Shown here: piece by piece, positions 17,671 to 24,750 of the stretch
How positions within the stretch are numbered: position 1 is the stretch's first letter
How the letters are laid out: every line of letters begins with the position of its first letter
NCBI GenBank assembly: GCA_038396625.1
Contig: CP121688.1
Span: forward strand, 1,798,001 to 1,862,000
Source: G038396625 sp038396625
GTDB lineage: Bacteria > Bacillota > Clostridia > Peptostreptococcales > Thermotaleaceae
Length of the DNA: 64,000 bases
Reading direction: 5' to 3'
The notes under the pieces: generated by a model
What the model was told of the DNA's origin: nothing
Database searches by the model: none
What the model saw: only the letters and a program-made list of their open reading frames with translations
Position numbers and translations under genes: made by a program

Positions 17671-18015
17671 ATGATTGCAATTATAGGTTTAATCATTGGA
17701 GGTATTTTAGGATTATATTTACCCATTACTTTTCCTACATCCTATTCGCTATATATGTCTGTGGCAATTCTAGCAGCCCTAGATTCTGTGTTTGGTGCAG
17801 TAAGGGCCCATCTAGAAAAAAAATTTAATTCGGCTATTTTTGTTTCTGGTTTCTTTGGAAATGCAATTTTAGCTGGCTTTTTGGCGTATATTGGGGATCG
17901 ATTGGGTGTACCTTTGTATCTGGCTGCAATCTTTGCATTTGGAGGTAGATTATTTCAAAACTTTGCTATGATTCGAAGACATTTTATTGAAAAAATAAAA
18001 AAACGAGAAAAATAA
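17671..18015 (+). CDS. sbp: Small basic protein (DUF1290), Sbp family
   Basis: A 114-residue, strongly hydrophobic protein with a basic end (RRHFIEKIKKREK) and about three or four membrane segments, matching the Sbp family found next to ftsA/ftsZ in many Firmicutes. It has AALDSVFGAVRAHLEKKF as a conserved cytoplasmic-looking loop. Its function is unknown. I use ATG 17671 with AAGGTGA at 17656-17662 as ribosome binding site; TTG 17668 and GTG 17659 are in frame but less suited. In Bacillus subtilis ftsA comes next; here there is a 253-base gap and then ftsZ. Confidence 0.88.
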   Translation: MIAIIGLIIGGILGLYLPITFPTSYSLYMSVAILAALDSVFGAVRAHLEKKFNSAIFVSGFFGNAILAGFLAYIGDRLGVPLYLAAIFAFGGRLFQNFAMIRRHFIEKIKKREK

Positions 18016-18268
18016 AGTTTTTCTTATTTTAAAAGAGGATATTTAAGGAATACGTTGAATTTACTTATAAGGAAAACTGCAAAAACTTATGACGAAATAC
18101 ATACTACTGAGCGCAACGAAAAAATAGCCTGTTGGGTTAAATAAAAATGAATGAATAAAAAAGAGATATGTAGTGAATGATTAGATGACAATGGGATTCG
18201 CTCAACTGTTTAAAGTGCAAGTCTTAGTAATATGAACATTTTTATAGCTGATAAAGGGGGTAAACTTT

Positions 18269-19348
18269 ATGTTAGAATTCGATGTAGATATGGAACAATT
18301 TGCGCAAATTAAAGTTGTAGGTGTTGGAGGCGGTGGAAATAACGCTGTTAATAGAATGATAGAATCTCAGCTTAAGGGAGTACAATTTATTGCAGTAAAT
18401 ACAGATAAACAAGCTTTATTTACATCAAAAGCTGAATATAAAATACAAATTGGGGACAAGCTTACCAAGGGTCTAGGAGCAGGTGCAAATCCTGATATTG
18501 GTAAAAAGGCAGCAGAAGAGAGCCGAGAAGATATTTATCAAGCTTTACAAGGAGCAGACATGGTTTTTGTAACAGCAGGAATGGGTGGAGGAACAGGCAC
18601 TGGTGCAGCCCCAGTTGTAGCACAAATTGCTAAAGAGATGGGTATCTTAACCGTAGGCGTTGTCACCAAACCTTTTACTTTTGAAGGGAAGAGAAGACTA
18701 CAGCATGCTGAACACGGGATAAAAGAGTTACGAGATAAAGTGGATACCTTAGTAACCATTCCTAATGATAGACTGTTACAAGTAGCAGAAAAGAAAACTT
18801 CGATTATGGACGCTTTTAAAATTGCGGACGATGTATTAAAACAAGGTGTACAGGGTATATCTGACTTGATTGCCGTTCCTGGTTTAGTCAATCTAGACTT
18901 TGCAGATGTAAAGACAATTATGTTTGAACAGGGACTGGCCCATATGGGTGTAGGGCGTGTAAGCGGTGAAAATAGAGCGGCTGAGGCTGCCAAACAAGCT
19001 ATTCAGAGTCCGTTGCTTGAAACTTCTATTGAAGGAGCGAAAGGTGTGTTACTAAATATTACCGGAGGACAAAATCTTGGATTGTTCGAAGTGAATGAAG
19101 CAGCAGAATTAGTAGCACAAGCGGCAGATCCAGACGCAAACATTATCTTTGGAGCTGTCATAGATGAGAACTTAAAAGATGAGCTTATTATTACAGTCAT
19201 TGCTACTGGATTTGAAAACAACAAAGTGCATAAGGATGCTGGTGCAGCAAAAACCAAGGAGGATATTGAACCACAAAATGACGAAATAGATACGCAACCA
19301 TTAAATGATGATTTAGATATTCCTACTTTTTTAAGGAGAAGAAGATAG
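18269..19348 (+). CDS. ftsZ: Cell division protein FtsZ
   Basis: FtsZ is the tubulin-like GTPase that polymerises into the division ring. The nucleotide-binding motif GGGTGTG is at 106-112, the N-terminal VGVGGGGNNAVNRM is intact, and the T7-loop region follows VPGLVNLDFADV. The C-terminal linker is short and acidic, ending in the conserved DLDIPTFLRRRR tail that in other bacteria binds FtsA and SepF. Length is 359. The ribosome binding site AAGGGGG is at 18254-18260. No ftsA lies upstream, so SepF (41596) is the probable membrane tether. I see no convincing promoter in 18016-18268. Confidence 0.98.
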   Translation: MLEFDVDMEQFAQIKVVGVGGGGNNAVNRMIESQLKGVQFIAVNTDKQALFTSKAEYKIQIGDKLTKGLGAGANPDIGKKAAEESREDIYQALQGADMVFVTAGMGGGTGTGAAPVVAQIAKEMGILTVGVVTKPFTFEGKRRLQHAEHGIKELRDKVDTLVTIPNDRLLQVAEKKTSIMDAFKIADDVLKQGVQGISDLIAVPGLVNLDFADVKTIMFEQGLAHMGVGRVSGENRAAEAAKQAIQSPLLETSIEGAKGVLLNITGGQNLGLFEVNEAAELVAQAADPDANIIFGAVIDENLKDELIITVIATGFENNKVHKDAGAAKTKEDIEPQNDEIDTQPLNDDLDIPTFLRRRR

Positions 19349-19352
19349 TTTG

Positions 19353-19384
19353 AAAGGTCGCTTAGTTAAATAAGCGGCCTTTTG
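19353..19384 (+). terminator. Terminator after ftsZ
   Basis: AAAGGTCGCTTA (19353-19364) pairs over 12 bp, with one wobble, with TAAGCGGCCTTT (19371-19382). A short T-run follows. Confidence 0.75.
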
Positions 19385-19420
19385 TCGTATTATGAAAGTT
19401 TTTTTGCAAAATTATATTTT

Positions 19421-19467
19421 TTCGACTTCATACAATGACAAAGTTTTAAAAAAGAATCCTGTATAAT
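19421..19467 (+). promoter_or_regulatory. spoIIG-type promoter with Spo0A box
   Basis: TATAAT (19462-19467) is preceded by ATGACA (19435-19440) with a 21-base spacer, too long for an ordinary promoter. The spoIIG promoter of Bacillus subtilis is known for a similar long spacer, rescued by Spo0A bound near the -35. TTCGACT (19421-19427) matches six of seven bases of the reverse-complement Spo0A box TTCGACA, and AATGACA (19434-19440) is a weaker candidate. The transcript would start near 19474. Confidence 0.6.
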
Positions 19468-19538
19468 AGACATAAATCCTAGGACAATTGAATAATGGTG
19501 TAATAAGGCAGAATGATCTCCTAAATGGGGGAAGGAAT

Positions 19539-20435
19539 ATGTTTGAAGTTTATGGTGAATATTTATTTATTGAAAATTTATTAATGAATTGGCTTATATT
19601 GCACTTGACGGCATATTTTAACAAAGCACAAGTAGCGAAGTATAGGATTTGGATTGGGGCAGTAGTAGGAGCCTTTTACGCTTTTGTAGTCTTTTTCCCA
19701 GCATTACATTTTATGTATTCGATTTTGATGAAAATCATTATCTCTATTATTATTATTATTATCACCTTTACTCCTTATAAGTTTATAGATTTTCTAAAAC
19801 TAATAGGGATTTTTTATCTGATTTCCTTTATGTTCGGCGGCGCTGCTTTTGCATTGTTTTATTTTACAGACTTTAATGGGCTAATCAGTAATGGTGTATT
19901 CTATATAGGAACCTTTACAATGAAGCTACTTATTTATTCTGGTATTGTGGCATATATTTTAATTCGGTTTTGCTGGGAATATATTCAAGTGAAAATTTCA
20001 AGAGATACAATTTATATTCCTATATCTATTGAAGTAGAAAATCATAAAAGCAAAATTAAAGCTTTATTAGATACTGGAAATTCTCTTTTAGATCCATTAT
20101 CAAAATATCCCGTAATCATTGTAGAATATAATGCCATTAAAGATTTATTACCTAGTGATATACAAATGGTTTACGATAACGCACAAGAGGCGAATCTGGA
20201 TATAGTATCAAAAATGATCGAAACATCTAAGTGGATTCATCGGTTTCGCATCATACCTTTTAAATCTTTAGGGAAAGAAAATGGGATGTTAATAGGATTT
20301 AGACCAGATAATGTGCGATTAGAAGACGAAAAAAACTTAAAATGTATAAAAAATATCGTTATAGGGATTTATACGAAAAAGTTATCATCAAATGGAGACT
20401 ATAGTGCTTTATTACATCCAGATATTTTAAAGTAA
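19539..20435 (+). CDS. spoIIGA: Sigma-E processing peptidase SpoIIGA
   Basis: SpoIIGA is a membrane-embedded aspartic protease that removes the pro-sequence of sigma-E after a signal from the forespore. The N-terminal half has about five transmembrane segments. The cytoplasmic C-terminal half has the protease motif ALLDTGNSLLDP with catalytic Asp178, followed by IIPFKSLG and LIGFRPD. The start is ATG 19539 (beginning FEVYGEYLFIEN) with GGGGGAAGGA upstream; an earlier TTG at 19488 would add 17 atypical residues. Its substrate sigE follows 26 bases downstream. Confidence 0.95.
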   Translation: MFEVYGEYLFIENLLMNWLILHLTAYFNKAQVAKYRIWIGAVVGAFYAFVVFFPALHFMYSILMKIIISIIIIIITFTPYKFIDFLKLIGIFYLISFMFGGAAFALFYFTDFNGLISNGVFYIGTFTMKLLIYSGIVAYILIRFCWEYIQVKISRDTIYIPISIEVENHKSKIKALLDTGNSLLDPLSKYPVIIVEYNAIKDLLPSDIQMVYDNAQEANLDIVSKMIETSKWIHRFRIIPFKSLGKENGMLIGFRPDNVRLEDEKNLKCIKNIVIGIYTKKLSSNGDYSALLHPDILK

Positions 20436-20461
20436 TTTATTCATCAAATGGGGAGGGCGTT

Positions 20462-21199
20462 ATGGTGTTAGCAGTAATAAAAAAGGTAAAGCTTTTATAT
20501 AGAATATGGATCATAAAAATACTACGGCAAATTAATATTTGGAATAAAAAAAGTATATTTTATATTGGAGGCAGTGAGGCTTTACCCCCTCCTTTAAGTG
20601 CAGAAGAAGAATTGTTTTTAGTAGACCGATTAAATCAAGATGATGGGGCGATAAGAACCGTTTTAATAGAAAGGAATTTAAGATTAGTTGTGTATATCGC
20701 AAGAAAGTTTGAAAATACGGGTATTGGTGTGGAGGATTTGATATCAATAGGTACTATAGGCCTTATAAAAGCAGTGAATACATTTGACCCGAATAAAAAG
20801 ATTAAATTAGCTACATATGCTTCGAGATGCATTGAAAATGAAATTTTAATGTATTTGAGGAGAAATAGTAAGGCAAAAGCTGAAATTTCTTTCGATGAAC
20901 CCTTAAATATTGATTGGGATGGAAATGAACTTTTACTATCAGATATTTTAGGAACAGATAATGACTTAATTTATAAATTTTTAGAAGAAGAGGTTGATCG
21001 TCAATTATTAGAAATCGCGCTAAAAAAATTATCGAATCGGGAAAAGAAAATCATGGAATTAAGATTTGGTCTTCAAAATGGAGAAGAAAAAACGCAAAAA
21101 GAAGTTGCAGATATGTTGGGGATATCTCAATCCTATATTTCTAGATTAGAAAAAAGAATTATTTCAAGACTAAGAAAAGAAATAAAACGATTAACATAA
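20462..21199 (+). CDS. sigE: RNA polymerase sporulation sigma factor sigma-E (precursor)
   Basis: Sigma-E directs early mother-cell transcription during sporulation. The 245-residue protein starts with an amphipathic basic pro-sequence (about 30 residues) ahead of YIGGSEALPPPLSAEEE, the conserved segment around the SpoIIGA cleavage region. Region 2 (RLVVYIARKFENTGIGVEDLISIGTIGLIKAVNTFDP) is followed by region 4 with a helix-turn-helix (EVADMLGISQSYISRLEKRI). It is cotranscribed with its protease. The ribosome binding site is GGGGAGGG at 20449-20456. Cleavage and activity are known for the family and inferred here. Confidence 0.96.
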   Translation: MVLAVIKKVKLLYRIWIIKILRQINIWNKKSIFYIGGSEALPPPLSAEEELFLVDRLNQDDGAIRTVLIERNLRLVVYIARKFENTGIGVEDLISIGTIGLIKAVNTFDPNKKIKLATYASRCIENEILMYLRRNSKAKAEISFDEPLNIDWDGNELLLSDILGTDNDLIYKFLEEEVDRQLLEIALKKLSNREKKIMELRFGLQNGEEKTQKEVADMLGISQSYISRLEKRIISRLRKEIKRLT

Positions 21200-21220
21200 G
21201 CAGCCAAAAGCTGCTTTTCC
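21198..21220 (+). terminator. Short stem-loop after sigE
   Basis: AAGCAGC (21198-21204) pairs with GCTGCTT (21210-21216) and is followed by TTTCC; it overlaps the sigE stop codon. A partial terminator separating sigE from sigG. Confidence 0.55.
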
Positions 21221-21241
21221 TGTTTTTGGATAAAACCTATA

Positions 21242-21270
21242 GTATAAAGAAAAAATATTGAGGCAATAAT
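21242..21270 (+). promoter_or_regulatory. Sigma-F/sigma-G-type promoter before sigG
   Basis: GTATA (21242-21246) matches the -35 consensus GYATW. After 15 bases GGCAATAAT (21262-21270) matches the -10 consensus GGnnAnAMT. In Bacillus subtilis sigG is transcribed by sigma-F and then by sigma-G itself, and the position fits: the start point would be near 21277, 40 bases before the gene. Confidence 0.6.
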
Positions 21271-21316
21271 TTTATAATGTAAGGGGGCAATAATCCATAG
21301 AAATGGAGGCATTGTC

Positions 21317-22090
21317 ATGCATATTAATAAAGTTGAAATCTGTGGTGTAAATACATCAAAATTACCAGTACTTACAAATCAGGAGATGAAGAAATTATTT
21401 AAGAGAATTTATGAAGGGGATATTACAGCTAGAGAAGAATTTATCCAAGGGAACTTGAGGTTAGTTTTAAGTGTGATACAAAGGTTTAATAATAGAGGGG
21501 AGCATGTAGATGATTTATTTCAAGTGGGATGTATTGGGCTGATTAAGGCCATAGATAATTTTGATTTAAGTCATAATGTAAAGTTTTCCACATATGCAGT
21601 ACCTATGATCATCGGAGAAATTAGACGATATTTAAGAGACAATAATTCAATCCGAGTTAGTAGATCACTAAGGGACACGGCTTATAAGGCACTGCAAATT
21701 AGAGATCAATTAGTAAATAAAAATGCAAAAGAACCTACAATATCAGAAATAGCACAGGAATTAAGTATTCCTAGGGAAGAGGTTGTTTTTGCATTAGATG
21801 CTATTCAAGATCCTATATCATTATTTGAACCCATTTATCATGATAGTGGAGATGCCATTTTTGTAATGGATCAGGTAAGTGACGAAAAAAGTGAAGATGA
21901 AACATGGTTAGAAGGTATTGCATTAAGAGAAGCTTTAAGAAAACTAAGTGATAGGGAAAAACATATTTTAACATTAAGATTTTTTGAAGGAAGAACGCAA
22001 ATGGAAGTAGCTGAAGAAATTGGTATCTCCCAGGCACAGGTGTCAAGATTAGAAAAAACAGCACTTAGGCATATGCGAAAATACGTTTAG
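21317..22090 (+). CDS. sigG: RNA polymerase sporulation sigma factor sigma-G
   Basis: Sigma-G drives late forespore gene expression. The 257-residue protein begins MHINKVEICGVNTSKLPVL, very typical for SigG. It has region 2 (LVLSVIQRFNNRGEHVDDLFQVGCIGLIKAIDNFD), region 3 (RDTAYKALQIRDQL), and region 4 with MEVAEEIGISQAQVSRLEK. Unlike SigE it has no pro-sequence. The start is ATG with TGGAGG at 21304-21309. The spoIIGA-sigE-sigG order is conserved in sporulating Firmicutes. A strong terminator follows. Confidence 0.97.
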   Translation: MHINKVEICGVNTSKLPVLTNQEMKKLFKRIYEGDITAREEFIQGNLRLVLSVIQRFNNRGEHVDDLFQVGCIGLIKAIDNFDLSHNVKFSTYAVPMIIGEIRRYLRDNNSIRVSRSLRDTAYKALQIRDQLVNKNAKEPTISEIAQELSIPREEVVFALDAIQDPISLFEPIYHDSGDAIFVMDQVSDEKSEDETWLEGIALREALRKLSDREKHILTLRFFEGRTQMEVAEEIGISQAQVSRLEKTALRHMRKYV

Positions 22091-22122
22091 ACAAAAGCAA
22101 AAGATTTGCTTTTGTTTTTTTG
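22091..22122 (+). terminator. Strong rho-independent terminator after sigG
   Basis: ACAAAAGCAAA (22091-22101) pairs perfectly with TTTGCTTTTGT (22105-22115), loop AGA, and is followed by a run of seven T. Confidence 0.9.
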
Positions 22123-22226
22123 TGAAAAAGATTCATATATTATTAGTCAAGCCTATATATATAAGTATAAGCAAAATTTTCATTAATTGGCTAACTTTGA
22201 AATTAACGATGATAGAAGGTGATGAG

Positions 22227-22493
22227 ATGATTAGTACTGCTGATTTAAGGGAAAAAGAAATTATTAGTTTAACTGATGGTAGACGATTGGGGTTTGTAGA
22301 AGATATTGAGGTGAACTTAGAAAAAGGTAGAATAGATGCTTTAATTGTGCCTGGACCTGGAAAGTTTTTGGGTTTGTTTGGAAAAGATAATGACTATGTA
22401 ATTACTTGGCGTAATATAAAAAAAATTGGTGTAGATGTTATACTGGTTGAGTTGCAGGATGTGATTGTGACGAAAGAGGAAGTAGAAGAGTAG
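22227..22493 (+). CDS. ylmC: YlmC/YmxH family sporulation protein (PRC-barrel)
   Basis: An 88-residue PRC-barrel protein of the YlmC/YmxH family, small proteins widespread in sporulating Firmicutes and of unknown biochemical role. Conserved parts are STADLREKEIISLTDGRRLG, EDIEVNLEKGRIDALIVPGPGKF, and DYVITWRNIKKIG. The start is ATG 22227 with AGAAGGTGATG just upstream; an earlier in-frame ATG at 22122 would put 35 hydrophobic residues, unlike the family, directly on the sigG terminator. In Bacillus subtilis ylmC also follows sigG. Confidence 0.88.
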   Translation: MISTADLREKEIISLTDGRRLGFVEDIEVNLEKGRIDALIVPGPGKFLGLFGKDNDYVITWRNIKKIGVDVILVELQDVIVTKEEVEE

Positions 22494-22540
22494 AAAATGA
22501 GTATAAAAAGTGAATCATTCATAGACAAGAAAAATACTTC

Positions 22541-22569
22541 TAGACATCCCAAAGTTCCCATATTATAAT
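22541..22569 (+). promoter_or_regulatory. Sigma-A promoter for nrdR
   Basis: TAGACA (22541-22546), a 17-base spacer and TATAAT (22564-22569). Transcription would start near 22576, about 57 bases before nrdR. No clear NrdR box overlaps it. Confidence 0.65.
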
Positions 22570-22632
22570 TTGAGTAACAACATATGAAAAAACAATAGCT
22601 TTCCTAAAAAGAGCTAAAGGGAGGGATGGTCA

Positions 22633-23088
22633 GTGCATTGTCCGTTTTGTGAGTATTTTGATACAAAAGTAATTGATTCAAGACCTACAGAAGAAGGATC
22701 TGCAATTCGTAGAAGAAGAGAATGTGGGAAGTGTAAAAAAAGATTTACCACCTATGAAAAAATTGAAGAAATTCCTTTGATTGTGATAAAAAAAGATGGC
22801 AATAGAGAAGCTTATAATAGAAACAAGATCCTAAATGGCATCATTAGAGCTTGTGAGAAAAGACCCATTTCTATGAAAGATATAGAGGTGATTGTAGATG
22901 ACATAGAAAAGCATCTACATAACACCATGGAAAAGGAAATAACAAGTACGTTTATAGGGCAACTGGTCATGAATGCTCTTAAGGATTTAGATGAGGTTGC
23001 ATATGTTCGATTTGCATCGGTATATAGACAATTTAAAGATATTAATACCTTTATGGAAGAATTAAAAAAGATGCTAAACGAAAAATGA
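22633..23088 (+). CDS. nrdR: Transcriptional repressor NrdR
   Basis: NrdR is a nucleotide-sensing repressor of ribonucleotide reductase genes. The 151-residue protein has the N-terminal zinc ribbon (CPFC at 3-6 and CGKCKKRFTTYE about 31-42) followed by an ATP-cone domain (VIKKDGNREAYNRNKILNGI, ASVYRQFKDI). The start is GTG 22633 with AAGGGAGGG at 22617-22625. No ribonucleotide reductase gene lies in this window, so its targets are elsewhere. Confidence 0.95.
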   Translation: MHCPFCEYFDTKVIDSRPTEEGSAIRRRRECGKCKKRFTTYEKIEEIPLIVIKKDGNREAYNRNKILNGIIRACEKRPISMKDIEVIVDDIEKHLHNTMEKEITSTFIGQLVMNALKDLDEVAYVRFASVYRQFKDINTFMEELKKMLNEK

Positions 23089-23158
23089 TTTTATTAGCAT
23101 GAAAATCAAGGAATTATTCCATATTTATTCTAATGAATCTATCATAAAAACATATAAT

Positions 23159-23188
23159 AATAGCAAGTTAGAATCTAACTTGCTATTT
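23159..23188 (+). terminator. Terminator-like palindrome between nrdR and pgeF
   Basis: AATAGCAAGTTAG (23159-23171) pairs perfectly with CTAACTTGCTATT (23175-23187). Only a short T-run (TTT) follows the stem, but the length and position fit a terminator for nrdR. Confidence 0.65.
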
Positions 23189-23210
23189 GTGATGTAAGGG
23201 GGAAGAAATA

Positions 23211-24029
23211 TTGAGTGATTTTTTTATGCATCAAAGAAAAAACAATATAAGCTATTTTACGATTCCTTCTTTTGATGAGACGGGACTTGTAAAGAATTGT
23301 TTTACAGGTAGAAGAGGGGGAGTGAGTCAGGGAAGTTATGCTTCTTTAAATATGGGGTTTAAAACCAATGACGAGAAAGCGTATGTTTTAGAAAACTTTC
23401 GTATCATAGGTAGAGAACTTGATATTCCTATAGAAAATTTTGTATACTCAGATCAAGTTCATAAAGATCATATAAGAATTGTCAAAGAAGAAGATCGAGG
23501 AAAAGGAATTATCCGTGATAGTGATATCAAAGAAATAGATGCTTTTGTAACAAATGTAAAAAATATTGCGCTAGTGACGGTATATGCTGATTGTGTTCCA
23601 ATATTTTTGCTAGATCCTATTCAGAAGGTAATTGCCTTAGCCCATGCAGGGTGGAGAGGAACGGTACTTAAAATTGCAAGTAAAACAATCAATGTTATGA
23701 CCCAAGAATTTGGTACAAATCCTACAACGTGTTTAGCTGCTATTGGTCCGTCTATAGGGAAGTGTTGCTATGAAGTGGATGAAGCGGTGATTGATGTATT
23801 TAACAATAATTTTACAAATCTCCACGAATTTGTATTTTCCAAGGGAAATAATAAGTATATGCTGGACTTGTGGAAAGCAAATAAAATTGTATTAAAGGAA
23901 ATCGGGATTTTAGACAGAAATATAACTATAAGCAATCTGTGTACAATGTGTCATCATGAAGAATTATTTTCTCATCGAGGAGATCATGGTAACACAGGAA
24001 GAATGGCGGCTATACTCCAATTAATATAG
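23211..24029 (+). CDS. pgeF: Peptidoglycan editing factor / purine nucleoside phosphorylase PgeF (YlmD, LACC1 family)
   Basis: A 272-residue multicopper-oxidase-like (DUF152/YfiH) protein. Members bind zinc and act on purine nucleosides, and in E. coli YfiH also prevents misincorporation of serine into peptidoglycan. The family residues are visible: YSDQVHKDHI, YADCVPIFLLD, AHAGWRGT, GPSIGKCCYEV, and SHRGDHGNTGR near the end. The start is TTG 23211 with GGGGGAAG at 23198-23205. In Bacillus subtilis the homologue ylmD is immediately followed by ylmE; here a block of about 17 kb lies between the two. Confidence 0.92.
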   Translation: MSDFFMHQRKNNISYFTIPSFDETGLVKNCFTGRRGGVSQGSYASLNMGFKTNDEKAYVLENFRIIGRELDIPIENFVYSDQVHKDHIRIVKEEDRGKGIIRDSDIKEIDAFVTNVKNIALVTVYADCVPIFLLDPIQKVIALAHAGWRGTVLKIASKTINVMTQEFGTNPTTCLAAIGPSIGKCCYEVDEAVIDVFNNNFTNLHEFVFSKGNNKYMLDLWKANKIVLKEIGILDRNITISNLCTMCHHEELFSHRGDHGNTGRMAAILQLI

Positions 24030-24051
24030 CATTCTTGAAAGGAGAGAAATA

Positions 24052-24741
24052 ATGGTTAGGAAAAAAATTCTAATAGTAGATGATGAACAACATATTATAG
24101 AGTTAATCCAATTTAATTTAGAAAGTAATGGATTTGATGTTATTACCAGTGAAAATGGAGAAGAGGGTTTAGCATTAGCAGAAAAGGAGATGCCAGATGT
24201 CATTGTTTTAGATTTAATGCTCCCAGGAATGGATGGATTAGAAGTATGTAAGCATGTGAGAAATAATGAAAAAATTAATAGAATCCCCATTATCATGCTT
24301 ACAGCTAAAGGCGAAGAGATGGATAGGGTGTTGGGACTAGAGATTGGGGCCGATGACTATTTAACAAAACCATTTAGTGTTCGTGAATTGTTAGCCAGAA
24401 TTAAAGCGGTATTACGAAGGTATGAAGAAATACCTAAGGAAGTAACGATTCTTAAAGTACATGATATTGTAATTGACACAGAAAAACATGAGGTAACAAA
24501 AAATAACAAGAAACTAGAGCTTACACTAAAGGAATTTGAATTGCTTAAGATATTAGCTAAAAATAGAGGAAAGGTATTGTCAAGAAATTTTCTATTAGAT
24601 GAGGTTTGGGGATATGACTATTATGGAGAAACAAGGACGGTTGATGTCCATATAAGACATTTGAGAAAAAAAATAGAAGATAATGATCGATATCCTATAT
24701 ACATTGAAACGATAAGAGGTATCGGATATAAAATGAAATAG
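24052..24741 (+). CDS. phoP: PhoP-like OmpR-family response regulator
   Basis: A two-component response regulator. The receiver domain (1-120) has the acidic pair Asp10-Asp11, the phosphoacceptor Asp54 in VIVLDLMLPGMDG, the Thr in MLTAK, and Lys106 in DDYLTKPF. The winged-helix DNA-binding domain (about 133-229) carries LELTLKEFELLKILAKNRG and TVDVHIRHLRKKIE. It sits nine bases before a PhoR-like kinase and just upstream of the pst genes, so control of the phosphate regulon is the probable role. The ribosome binding site GAAAGGAGAG is clear. ResD/YycF-like alternatives are unlikely from context. Confidence 0.88.
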   Translation: MVRKKILIVDDEQHIIELIQFNLESNGFDVITSENGEEGLALAEKEMPDVIVLDLMLPGMDGLEVCKHVRNNEKINRIPIIMLTAKGEEMDRVLGLEIGADDYLTKPFSVRELLARIKAVLRRYEEIPKEVTILKVHDIVIDTEKHEVTKNNKKLELTLKEFELLKILAKNRGKVLSRNFLLDEVWGYDYYGETRTVDVHIRHLRKKIEDNDRYPIYIETIRGIGYKMK

Positions 24742-24750
24742 GAGAAGCCT

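Noticed and set aside
15430..18015. Recent horizontal transfer of the paired DUF881 genes
   Set aside because: Base composition, ribosome binding sites and gene order match the neighbours and the Bacillus arrangement; a local duplication explains the pair.
18100..18106. CATACTA as a sigma-G -10 element before ftsZ
   Set aside because: No matching -35 at the correct distance, and ftsZ is not expected to be under forespore control.
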